64,000 nt of DNA. It comes from Verpa conica (taxonomy: Eukaryota; Ascomycota; Pezizomycetes; Pezizales; Morchellaceae). The translations under genes and the position numbers were made by a program. The notes below the pieces were generated by a model. It saw only the letters and a list, made by a program, of their open reading frames with translations. It had not been told where the DNA came from and did no database searches. Positions 24,427 to 34,566 of this stretch are shown piece after piece. Within the stretch, counting starts at the first letter, position 1. Each line of letters starts with the position of its first letter. The stretch spans positions 372,001 to 436,000 of the forward strand of contig JAUFSD010000009.1 in NCBI GenBank assembly GCA_033030425.1. Reading direction: 5' to 3'.

Positions 24427-25741
24427 GTTTTAGTCAATTCGTATAACTGTATTAGATTATTGTGAAATCCGGGTGATTATTTTATGGAGAAGATAAATGT
24501 CTCCGAAAGGAGAGGTGGCTGTCGAGCCTGTGCGGGTGAGTGAGTAGCAGGGGGTGTCGTAAGTTGCTACAAATAACGAATAACAGAATTAAAAGGGGGA
24601 TGATGAAGAAGGAGTCCAATCGATGGATCGAAGATGTAGGGGGGGTTTTGAGTGAGCAAGAAAGGGGAGAAAAAGCTCTCCTGCAAGGGAGAAATAGCGA
24701 GTGAGAGAATGGAAGAAGAAAGGGAACACAAGCAATCTACGTAGAGAGCTGAACTCGTTGATGAACAGGCCAGATGTTCAAGTTGGAGGCTCTACTGGAT
24801 GTGGATGCAGCACATCGCACGACGGGGGGTGCCTGTTTTCTCGAAGCCACAGCCCTTGTGCTCTACCTGGATTGCGCATGCAGTACATGTGACAGCCCGA
24901 TGGTGGAGAAAATACATAGTTATACAGTAAAACATGACAATTGAAGTGGCCAATACAGTAGAAACATATCACAGGATTTAGACAGCTCATTGAACAACAA
25001 GTGCTGCATGTCCGAGGGGTCGGTGGTTAACGTGTTGTGATTGACTGGTTTCCCCTGAACAGTTCCTGACTAAAAGTTAGCTACACGTATAAGTGGGATG
25101 GGTGATGAATAGGAAACCTACATGTAGGTATGCCCAAAGAGTTGAGCCCCGAATTCGTGCAAGTACGTACGTGTATCCCAGTTTGTTAGATCTGTCTCCC
25201 ATCTGTCGCCCTCTGTCGCCTATCTGCTGCCTGCATCGGACTTCTTTGTGTTGTCTGCCACTTGAGACCCCGAAGAACCCGAAAGAGTCTCGCTTAATGC
25301 CGAGACCTGCAAAGTTCTCTGAGCTGCAGCTCTTCTCAGCACTCTAGGCCCTTTCCCTCCTCTTTCCCTTCCTCTTCAAGTCCTGCACTTCTACCTTCTA
25401 TCTCTCTCTCAGACTGTTTTGTCTTTCTCTAAGCAAACAGCTGCCCACATTCACCCCCAGTCACTCTTTTCTCCGCTTTTGTTTTTTTGCCTTTGGGAAC
25501 CCTCTCAACCCTCCCAATCCCTCCCCTCTTCCATCTATCCACTTATTCATCTCCCCATCCCCCCCCTCTCTCTCTACCTTATGCATTACATGTGCTGCTC
25601 TGCTGAATAATCCTTAGCGTTGTTCGTCATACAACCCTCCCCCTCCTCCTCCCTTCTATCCTCCCCCTCCATACCTAGAACTACCCCCTTGCGTCCGCTA
25701 TCTTCTAAATATCCTCTAAAGACTACTGCTCATTTCAATCG
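24427..25741. promoter_or_regulatory. Divergent promoter region of PMT1 and ERF2
   Basis: About 1.3 kb separates two divergent genes. From about 25370 to 25740 the plus strand is strongly pyrimidine-rich (many CCTC and CCCT runs), as in long fungal leaders. Short upstream ATGs in this leader could act as uORFs; I cannot tell whether they are transcribed. Confidence 0.6.
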
Positions 25742-27807
25742 ATGGCCTCATCCCGAGGCTCCTCTTCCCCGCTATCTCCCGTCTTTCACCATTCGTCTGC
25801 CCACACCGCTGGTCTCCCCCTCTCCCTCCACGAAATTCACGAAGATGTACCTGATCATGGTACCCACAGTGTCATCTCATCTCGTATGACTGATGTCAGC
25901 GACAATGCTTCCGATATTATGGGCCTTGCCGAGGCTCAGCAATCTCAACACGCCTCGTCCCGTCGTTCATCACTACAGCCTCCCCTAGGCCAAACACGAA
26001 CCAGAGTTTCCGTCAGCGAACCGAAGCCGGATACTTTTTCAGCCTCCCGTCCAAGCACCGCCATGTCAAGTTCTACGGCTGGGGTAAGAGGGTGGCCAAA
26101 TGCTCCACCGTCGCGAAGGGGAGTAGGTTCAGTTGGAGGAAGTATAAGGGGCAGACCGACATCTGCAGCATCACGGACACATGCACCTTCATTGACAAGT
26201 CATGCTTTCTATAAACCAATGAGCTCAGCGAAATTACAGGCGCAACGAGGGAAGGTTACGGAGGAGGAGGAACAGAATAGGATACGGGGGTTCGCTCAGG
26301 CTGCGCAGTCCCCACAGAGGTCGCCAAGTATGGGGCTTTCACTGAACGAGCCAATTGTACACCAACACAATCAGCAGAGGTTAAGCGATGACCGGGGTGG
26401 CTACGGACAGTCGGGAAGGTCAATATCTCCAATAGGTCACACAACAACGCACTCGGTAACTTCTGTATCACCTTTACGTACAAACTCGGAAGTAGTTGCA
26501 GAAAGAAAGATGAATGGGAACCATACGAATGGAGTAAACGGAACTCCACCACTACCACGACTAGACTCATCGAGTGGAGGTTCCAGTGAGTTGAAGCAAA
26601 AGCACCAAAAACAAAAACAACCTGACCTGGGGAAGAACTTTCAATATTTTCCGGGAAACACAAGTTTTTGCTTTGGTGGACGATTCCAGACGGCAAACGA
26701 CATGCCAATGAATATCCTAACAGCAATTTTGATCTGCATCCCAGTGGGGCTTTTTTTCGGTTATTCGTAAGCTCCCTACGTATAATTGGCTAAAACCGAG
26801 TGAGAGCACATGAACTGATTGGCTACTAGGGCGGAATGGTTATGGTTGAACGTATCACCGGGATTGCCAATAACCTTTGCATACTTGTTTGCGCTTTGCA
26901 TGTCATCTTTCATCAAGGCCTCCGTCTCGGACCCTGGTGTAAGTTCCCCCAATAGATCTGTTATCTATACTCGTATAATACAGCATTTTTTAATACTAAC
27001 ATATCCCAGGTCTACCCCCGTAATGTTCACCCCCTCGAAACCGATAATGAAAACGACCCCCTCTCTGTCCCGCCGCCCAATGGCTGGGCTCTGATTCGCC
27101 CTCCTAAGCTAGACCAAATCCATCTCGAAGTCCCCATAAAGTACTGTCGCACCTGCCGCATATGGCGCCCACCCCGCTGCCACCATTGCCGAGTTTGTGA
27201 CAATTGTATCGAAACACAGGACCACCACTGTGTCTGGCTCAATAATTGTGTTGGCCGTCGCAACTATCGATATTTCTTTACCTTCGTCACTACCGCTACT
27301 CTTCTTGGACTATATCTTATCGCACTATCACTTGTGCACCTTATCATGTGGCAGAAACAATACCGCGAGATTGACCCCAACATTGGATTTCATGATGCGA
27401 TTCGACGATGGCAACCAGTATTTGCGATGGTAGTTTATGGAGCGATTGCATCGCCATATCCGCTTGCATTGTTCGGGTATCATTTATTCTTGATGGGGAG
27501 GGGCGAGACGACGAGGGAGTATCTGCACGGACATAAGTTTGTGAGGAGTGAGAGGCACAGGCCATTTAGTCAGCAGAACATCATCAAGAATTTTATTGTC
27601 GTATTGATGAGGCCGAAACCACCAACGTATGTATTCATCTAAAATCCTTAGCCCAAGAATTCGCGCTAATATCATTATAGGTATATACAACTCAAAGAAC
27701 CCTATATCCAAGGCGATCAGCGCTTCGAACGACGGAAAATAGAATCAGACTCACAGAATGGAGACCGCGAATCAAATCATGGGGAAGCAACAAGAGGAGG
27801 AAGCTAG
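25742..27807 (+). CDS. ERF2: Palmitoyltransferase with DHHC domain, Erf2 type
   Basis: This integral membrane enzyme attaches palmitate to cysteines of targets such as Ras. Four exons (25742-26766, 26830-26938, 27010-27626, 27681-27807) join in frame to 625 residues. The first 290 are Ser-rich and disordered, longer than in yeast. Then come GRFQTANDMPMNILTAILIC with the first membrane helix, a second helix, DPG|VYPRNVHPLE, IKYCRTCRIWRPPRCHHCRV and the catalytic DHHCVWLNNCVGRRNYRYF. Two further helices follow, then FSQQNIIKNF and PPTYIQL near the C-terminus. All zinc-binding Cys and His residues of the domain are present. The first intron (26767-26829) contains a copy of the dispersed 18-base motif. 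Confidence 0.93.
26796..26813 (+). repeat. Dispersed bipartite motif inside ERF2 intron 1
   Basis: CCGAGTGAGAGCACATGA fits the consensus exactly and lies between the donor and the acceptor of a 63-base intron. Confidence 0.6.
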
Positions 27808-28590
27808 TCTAGGGATCTTAACCATTTGTTAGCGATTTTTTGATTTGATTTTGATTCTGATTTTTCAGCACAGAAAGTTTTTATTTTATTGGAGCGCGTT
27901 GATGTGTCCAGCTTGTTACCTTCCTCTATTTTTATTTTATTTTTCTCTACGTAACTTCTATTTTCTATTCCCTTTCTTTTGTCGGGTTGACGGACTGCTG
28001 GTGGCGGTCCTTTTTATTTTGGGGTAATCTCTTTTCTAAAATCCTCGGTGGATCTTTTTGGTGACGCACCTGAGGTGCGCTTTTTCTTCTTTCTTTCCCT
28101 AAGCTGGTGTGTATGGTATGGGATATGGTCATAGGGTCGTGCATATTGGGGGGTCAGTATCACTTTCGACGAAGACGATTTAGGAAGTGGTGTATAAAAC
28201 AAAACATGCATAACTGTAATTACTAAAAAAACAAATGCTACCTATGTGTAGTAACTGTTATATATTTACGGGGTTTGGGCCTTTTGTTTCTGATGCCTAT
28301 ATTTATGTACTAGAGGTAATGTCTAATTACATCAATTAATGAAGGTGATATGTAAGGAGGATGAGTTTGTCGATCGATAACGGCAGCAGTGTATATACAC
28401 GTAGCTAGGAATTATTATAGTTACGGTCCAGAGCAGTTTTTTAAAAAGTCTAATTTCCATAAATTCAATCTATTTAAATTTATAAAAACTTGTGTTTTAC
28501 CTATTAGCTAGGTCTTAAGCTCATACCTCAGTTCATAAAAACCCCTAATGTAAAATTTACATGCGTCTAGACTTATCTAAGTAATTATAT

Positions 28591-28608
28591 TCATAGAATA
28601 TCACTCGG
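28591..28608 (-). repeat. Dispersed bipartite motif
   Basis: The minus strand reads CCGAGTGATATTCTATGA, an exact consensus match. Confidence 0.6.
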
Positions 28609-29410
28609 TTTTATGTAAGATCTAAGTTAGCGTCAAAACTAGATCGCTAAGAGCCTAAGCCGGGAAGAGCCAACAACAAATAGGTTTTATATATACCACG
28701 TGACTATCTACATTTCTAGCCTCGAGGTTAGCCCCTCTCAAACTACATGCAAAGAGCTTTGCTCCTTCTTAGATCAGTAGATAGTTATATATATGGTACC
28801 CCCAGTACATGTAGTTAAATCCGTTCCTAATACAAAACCTCCTTACTCACCCACCTTTATAATTAAATCTCCACAGGCTCAATAGACCCGGTCGCAGCAA
28901 AATACCCAAGCGATGTATCCCCGGCACTTCATTCTAGTCAGTGTGCAATAACTCGGAGCCGTAGCGTGAATTGATATCTATCCCCCTCCCCAGTTGCTCT
29001 ATGTACCTATCTACCCGCTTAGGTATTCTTCACGGAGGTAGAAAATCCCGAGTGGCTGATTGGTACATACTATAACCGATTTGTCGCACGGGGGCGGGGG
29101 GCGCCGGAGGCTTGTTTGCCACCGATTACTCCGTGCTCCCCCGGCGGTCTTTGCGGTGTCGACATTTTGGGCGGATCGGTGGGTGAGGCTGTTTTGGCGG
29201 TCCGTATGTGGCGGTTTGGTTGGATAATGTGTCGCCACCTATGTTTCGGAGATGCGGCAGTTTCACGATGAGATCGTGTAAAGTACGTACGCAACCGCTA
29301 GCTAAATAAAGTTACATCTGGTTCCCCCTTTATTGAGACTTTTACCCTCTGTGAAATGTTTAGAGAATTACAGTAAAGAGGCTATTTATACGGGTGAGAA
29401 CCGCGGTGGG

Positions 29411-29425
29411 TATATATATATATAT
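29411..29425. repeat. TA microsatellite
   Basis: Perfect TA dinucleotide run followed by imperfect GTATG units. Confidence 0.8.
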
Positions 29426-29712
29426 GTATGTATGAGTGGTTGTAGGGACGAGGAGTAATGCGAAAGGGTTGTTTGTAGGAATGTAATACGAGGTTGAGTT
29501 GGAGAGGAATGGGGGGGCAGTGTTTGATTAGCAGCGATGGTGCATGCGTTCAGCCTCATGACAAATATTTGTTTAGTGATGGATTAGCGAGTGGTTATAA
29601 ATACAGATATAGATATTGACGATACATAATACGAAATAGTTGCCCTATGGGATTTATAAGGGAGATCCTGCTTTAGCTGGTTTGGGAAACATAAATATCA
29701 TAACGTAGTGCT

Positions 29713-29733
29713 GTCGAGTGATAGCTCATGATG
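29713..29733 (+). repeat. Dispersed motif, left flank of amidoligase gene
   Basis: The core TCGAGTGATAGCTCATGA, extended to GTCGAGTGATA-N4-ATGATG, is shared with the inverted copy at 31621-31641. It lies about 280 bases upstream of the amidoligase start. Confidence 0.65.
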
Positions 29734-30009
29734 TCTGTGTGACACTGATATGCCCCAATTGGAAGGATAGATCACGAGAGGAAAGTTCTCGTAAATTATG
29801 GTGTTGGAAAGAAAATCTTTAAGGCGATGTGTTCACTTAAAGCCGGTATTGTGTGTTGTGGTCTATGTAGCATATGTAGTTTTTCTTTTTGGTTTAGGTG
29901 CCTCTTTCCGATTTCTTCATATTGATCCCATTCAAATACCCCACCCTAGGCCTAGATATTATCATTATTACTATCTCACATATTAATATAAACTAGTTTC
30001 TCCAATCTA

Positions 30010-31359
30010 ATGTCTTTATCATGGAAAAAAGAGGAAGGCCCTTTCCAGCCTCCACGGAAAGATACCAGCCGAGGTTCACCTCAGACCATCCTCACCCTTG
30101 GTCTTGAAATAGAATTCATTCTCACTGATATTTACAAGTCTGATAATCCTCATTCTCTCATCCGGAGTATTCTAGAATCGAATACTATATCATTAGAGAC
30201 CCTCTATTCCAACTTCTGCGGGTTTCCTATCAATGCGGAACATCTCCCGGAACTCCCCGAAACCCGGGGTGACATCCGGCTAGACAATGTTTCCTGGTTC
30301 GCTCTCAATGTATCAACTAAAATAAATAAGATGGACTGCTTTGGCTCATCGGTGACTTATACAAATACAAGATACAATAGGAAACACTATATCCTCATGG
30401 ACGAGTCTGGGATCGACCCAAGATGCGAGCCGGGCACAGTCGGCTCCACCCGAGAGGAAATAGGGGAAGACGACGTAATATACATACGCCAATCGATGGA
30501 GATCGCAACGCCTATAATGCGGGAAGGATCTTGGCGCCGTGTCGTTTGCGGTATGCTTGGTTCGCTCCAGGATTCAGGGGTGGGGATCGAATTCAGTGAT
30601 GATACCGGACTCCATGTTCATGTTGGCTGCCGCGGGGGATGGTCAATCTGCCAACTGAAGAAGATCATTAAGGCTGTTGTTATTTTCGAGCAGGCTATGG
30701 ACTCGTACCACCCGGAATCGAGGGTTAGGTCTATCTATGACACAGATGTTCAAAATATCGGGTCAAATATCGAGCTAATGGAGATAGAACTCTTTACGAG
30801 ATTAGAAAGAGTCAGGTATATCGACTCAAAGATAAATAGCAAGAATGCTAGAACTAGGGCTGAGGGGCTGACTCAGATATGCGAACTTACAAATGAATTT
30901 GATTGCAAATCGACTAAATATAACTTCCTGCCTATTAAAACAAGCGGTACTGTGGAATTTCGACAGGCTATTGCATCACTAGATCAGGCCAGGGTATGTT
31001 CTTGGGTTGATGTGGTCTTGAATTTTGTCAGTGCAGCCATTTGCACAACTCGGATGGAGTTTGAGGAGCTGGCTAAGACTGAAGACGATGGCCATAATAT
31101 GCTGGGGAGTTTTTTGGACTATGGAAAGGAGTATAGGCTCAATCGGCGCTGTTGGGATACTCCAATTGAGCCTAAGAATTTCGAAGACGAACTAAACCCA
31201 TGGGGTGAGCAGGATGAGCCAGTCCCTGAAAACAAGGGGGCTGATAACTACGAAGCTATAAATCTCTCGGAAGAGATGATGAGGCCTAATTCTTTAGGCA
31301 ATGAAATTGAGTATACTTATAAGCAGTCAGATCAACTAGAGATGGCAAAGGCTGATTAA
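30010..31359 (+). CDS. Putative amidoligase (Amidoligase_2 family)
   Basis: A single uninterrupted exon of 449 residues belongs to the amidoligase group, relatives of glutamine synthetase and glutamate-cysteine ligase that form amide bonds using ATP. The ATP/metal strand GLEIEF is at residues 31-36. The block RQSMEIATPIMREGSW is at about 157-172, TGLHVHVG at about 201-208, and TVEFRQ at about 313-318, all in family order. The C-terminal 60 residues are acidic and low in complexity. Substrates of fungal members are unknown to me. Most other genes here have introns, while this one has none and lies alone in TpA-rich DNA. Inverted copies of the dispersed motif stand about 280 bases before and 260 bases after it. 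Capture by a mobile element or horizontal origin is a reasonable but unproven idea. Confidence 0.8.
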   Translation: MSLSWKKEEGPFQPPRKDTSRGSPQTILTLGLEIEFILTDIYKSDNPHSLIRSILESNTISLETLYSNFCGFPINAEHLPELPETRGDIRLDNVSWFALNVSTKINKMDCFGSSVTYTNTRYNRKHYILMDESGIDPRCEPGTVGSTREEIGEDDVIYIRQSMEIATPIMREGSWRRVVCGMLGSLQDSGVGIEFSDDTGLHVHVGCRGGWSICQLKKIIKAVVIFEQAMDSYHPESRVRSIYDTDVQNIGSNIELMEIELFTRLERVRYIDSKINSKNARTRAEGLTQICELTNEFDCKSTKYNFLPIKTSGTVEFRQAIASLDQARVCSWVDVVLNFVSAAICTTRMEFEELAKTEDDGHNMLGSFLDYGKEYRLNRRCWDTPIEPKNFEDELNPWGEQDEPVPENKGADNYEAINLSEEMMRPNSLGNEIEYTYKQSDQLEMAKAD

Positions 31360-31620
31360 TCACTACGTATCATTAATATGATGCGTCTAACTTTGGGTTA
31401 TAGTAGTATTTTTACTACTATTAGTAAGTGTTGAGAACTTGGTCGCCCAATTCTAGGGAGCAAGATTTCTCTTTTGAGGATAATCGTTTAATGACCTTCC
31501 AACTTTAGGTTTACACTGTAATATAAACAATGTTAGCTTGAAACACTGTAATGGAGAGCCTGATACTATTGGTAGAGAAAAATGCGCAGCCTCCATACTA
31601 GAATATCACATATCGTGGCG

Positions 31621-31641
31621 CATCATAATGTATCACTCGAC
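31621..31641 (-). repeat. Dispersed motif, right flank of amidoligase gene
   Basis: The minus strand reads GTCGAGTGATACATTATGATG, which matches the left-flank copy at 17 of 21 positions and points toward the gene. Confidence 0.65.
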
Positions 31642-32477
31642 ACTTTATTCAGAGCGTAATCGGTCAGCTTCCAAGGGATACCACACTGTTAGATCTTTCC
31701 CTAAACAATCAAGTAGAAATTTATGGTGAGATCAGCCGAATTGAGCCTATACTGCATCTCTATATGTTGATACAGGCTACAAGGATTGAGATATGAGATA
31801 CGCTAAAACATCTTGGGAAGTAGGAGAGAAGCTAGTAGATATGAGTCGGGATTCGGCAGGTATCGAAGGTAAGAAAAGAAGAATAGGGTGATTTAAGGCT
31901 ATGGTTCTTCTTCTGTTGGATTTGCCGCCACGCTAGCAAGTTTAGCTAATGCTAAAAGTCTATATGTAATCCTACCATCACCCTTATAGGTAATCACTAC
32001 GTAGACGCATATATCTCTACAAGCCATGATCCCTTAACCCCCCTTTAATCATCCCAATACCTCCCTTGTCAAAGTCCTCTCAAAGTCGTAGGGTCGTGAG
32101 GCCTACCGCTCTGATAATAACACACGCAGATATGGAGAAGCATCCTAGATATGTGTATGACTTGGCCTAGATCTTTAAGCTACTAGCTATATAACGTAGC
32201 TCCTCTAGTAGGCCCCTTACTAGACCCTAGTTATCAAGGTAGCCCCATATTGCTTTTTTGAGCCATTACCAGATCTATATCTTACAAACGTATTTGGTAT
32301 AGTGGCCTTACCTAGTCCCCTTAGTGATCAGCAATCAAAACCCTAACTTACGATCATTTTATCTACGAGAAATTTTTTAAATGTACTCTTTGTGCCCTGA
32401 TTGGTCAATTTTGCTGGTTTCAAGAACCATATCGGGAATACCTATCTAGAGACGAGTAGCAAGCGATCGATCGATGC

Positions 32478-32495
32478 CCGAGTGAGAACTCATGA
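32478..32495 (+). repeat. Dispersed bipartite motif
   Basis: CCGAGTGAGAACTCATGA is an exact consensus match. Confidence 0.6.
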
Positions 32496-32830
32496 AGTGA
32501 GCCCCCCAATATGTATAGATTTACTTTATAAGTAGCGAAAGGAGAACTACCGTAAAGCTGAGCACCAGATCTGACTTTTTAAGCGTGTTGCATGGCGGTT
32601 GTTAGGGAAGGGAAAGCATTAGTGCTCGAGCCTCGTAGAAATGTGATAGCTTTTCAAGCGAAACGCTTTCCCCCCATAGGGGCTACGATAAGAATTTATA
32701 TAGATTATTTTTTTTCGCACTATACATAGATTCCTGTGCTGGTGGGTTCTAGTAAATAAGTTTTACTCGAGCCGCAACCATTTTTCCAGCGGTGGAAACT
32801 AAAAAGTTAGGGTAGTCCAGGGTATAAGTC

Positions 32831-32850
32831 GGTCCAGTCCAGTCCAGTCC
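32831..32850 (+). repeat. Short 5-base tandem repeat (GTCCA)
   Basis: GGTCCAGTCCAGTCCAGTCC is a small tandem array in noncoding DNA. Confidence 0.7.
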
Positions 32851-34566
32851 AAAATATCAGTTAGGCCAAACACTGGTCCCTGGAGCTTTCCCGCTTTTTT
32901 TTTTGGTTGAGCTTTGGCAATTATACATTTGCGGTAAACGGGATTATTGTTGTTTTTCTTCTTCTTCTGCTCCCTGTTGCTTCGACTGGACCGGCAAGTC
33001 GGATTTGGGTGCAGTCTCGTCGATACATAAATATGATCAGACTCGACCATGAAAATCCACGATATGTGAAGCTAAAGATTCCCAGTTTGATATCTAGATC
33101 GTCAGAGACGGTGTCTCCAACCATTGAAGGGAGCGAGCCATAACATAAGGTGGGCTTGGCCTACGAGATGCTCTTGGTCCTTCTGGACCGATCGGGCTCC
33201 CGTGCCGTCGAAGCATATCATAGAGAGTGGCAGGAAAGAATATGGGATGGGGGTGGGAGGGGGGGAATCGATTAAGGCCCGTGTCGATTCAAGACAGTTT
33301 ATATAAAGATGAAAATTCGAGAGTTGCCGAGGTGATATGATGCTGCATGCATAGTGCACCGATCCAGGTTTCTTGAGACTGGCGGCAAAGTGTGGTTGGC
33401 ATGTGGCGTTCTGCATCTTTCATAATTTATTTTACTGCTCTGGCGTGCAGATGTCGAGATTTATAGCCCTTTCCCAAAGCGATACATACATGTTTCTTTG
33501 TTGGCAAGAAATAAAAAAGCAAAGTTTCGCACCCAACTGGCCAGATTAAGAAGAAACAGACTGTTGTGCTGTCAGGGAGTTACCACCGTTTCGGTATACA
33601 GAAGCCGTCCATGATTACCTCGCAATTTATTGGCGTCCGCCGCGCCTGTCAAGGGGATGTAGCTGTTGATTGTTGTACTGGATGTATGGATCCGGCAAAT
33701 GGGTGGTGGCGGGGATTGGGATTGGGAGGATTACTTCCAGGATGCCAATGCCATAATAAAGCCTCAATTTGATTGTACCATATGTAGTGCATGAATTTTT
33801 CCCTTTTCAGCCCGCACCCCAAGGTGGGCATGGGTTTTTTTTGAGGATCCAGATTTTGTTTGTGGGAGATACAGTTACATGTCCGCTGGTCAAGCATATA
33901 CGAGAAGGAAGCCTGCCTTGAGACAGATATCGAGCAAACAGGTCAAGCATTAGAACCGCAGGTCCTTGGGAGAGAGGGAGGGCAATAATTGGATATATGC
34001 TGGTCTTGCAGGCACCACCACCCGGGAAAGCGGGTCTCAGTGGATGTGGTTGAGATGGGAAGATATTATGGGGGTGGACTAGGAGACTGAATGATACTAA
34101 ATATGCTTAGAGGGTGGTTGTACCATACTGTACTACCTCTCCTCTTACGTCCCCCGTGTCTCTTCCTTTCCTCCTAATACTCCCCACCCACCTCCTCTCT
34201 TCTCTTCATCTCCCTCTCTTCATCTCCCTCTCCTTCCTCTCCTCCTCCTCCTCTGTGTGGCCTCTTTTCTTTTTCCTATCCGTGTTGCCTCTCTTCTCTC
34301 CATCCTCTCCCCTCTTCGCATCCCTGCCCTTTACCCTTTACGGCCGTCTGGTTGTATACACGCTCACAGCACACAGTTGCTCTTCGCGTGCCCTTCCGCT
34401 CCTTTAATCCCCGTATCCCAATTGGTTTCCCCACAAACCTCCTTCCTCGCGGCTTGCATTCCCGTGCATCCCCCCTGCACCCCCCTCTTGTCACTCTAAC
34501 CCTCAACATCCTCCTTTCCCGTGGTATTTCTTTCAACTCGCCCCCCCCCCGCCCCACGCTTTTACA

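Larger units (their letters stand above)
27808..30009. other. Intergenic, ERF2 to amidoligase
   Basis: The first 300 bases are T-rich, probably ERF2 3' UTR. From about 28200 the DNA is TpA-rich and holds two exact motif copies. A CpG- and G-rich patch at about 29085-29240 stands out, followed by a TA microsatellite at 29411-29425. No gene was recognised. Confidence 0.6.
31360..34566. other. Intergenic, amidoligase to ASH1-type gene
   Basis: The left 1.5 kb is TpA-rich with two exact motif copies. The DNA becomes more balanced after about 32800. From 34114 to 34566 the plus strand is pyrimidine-rich (CCTC, TCTTC and CTCC runs), forming the likely leader of the methyltransferase gene. No further gene was recognised. 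Confidence 0.6.
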
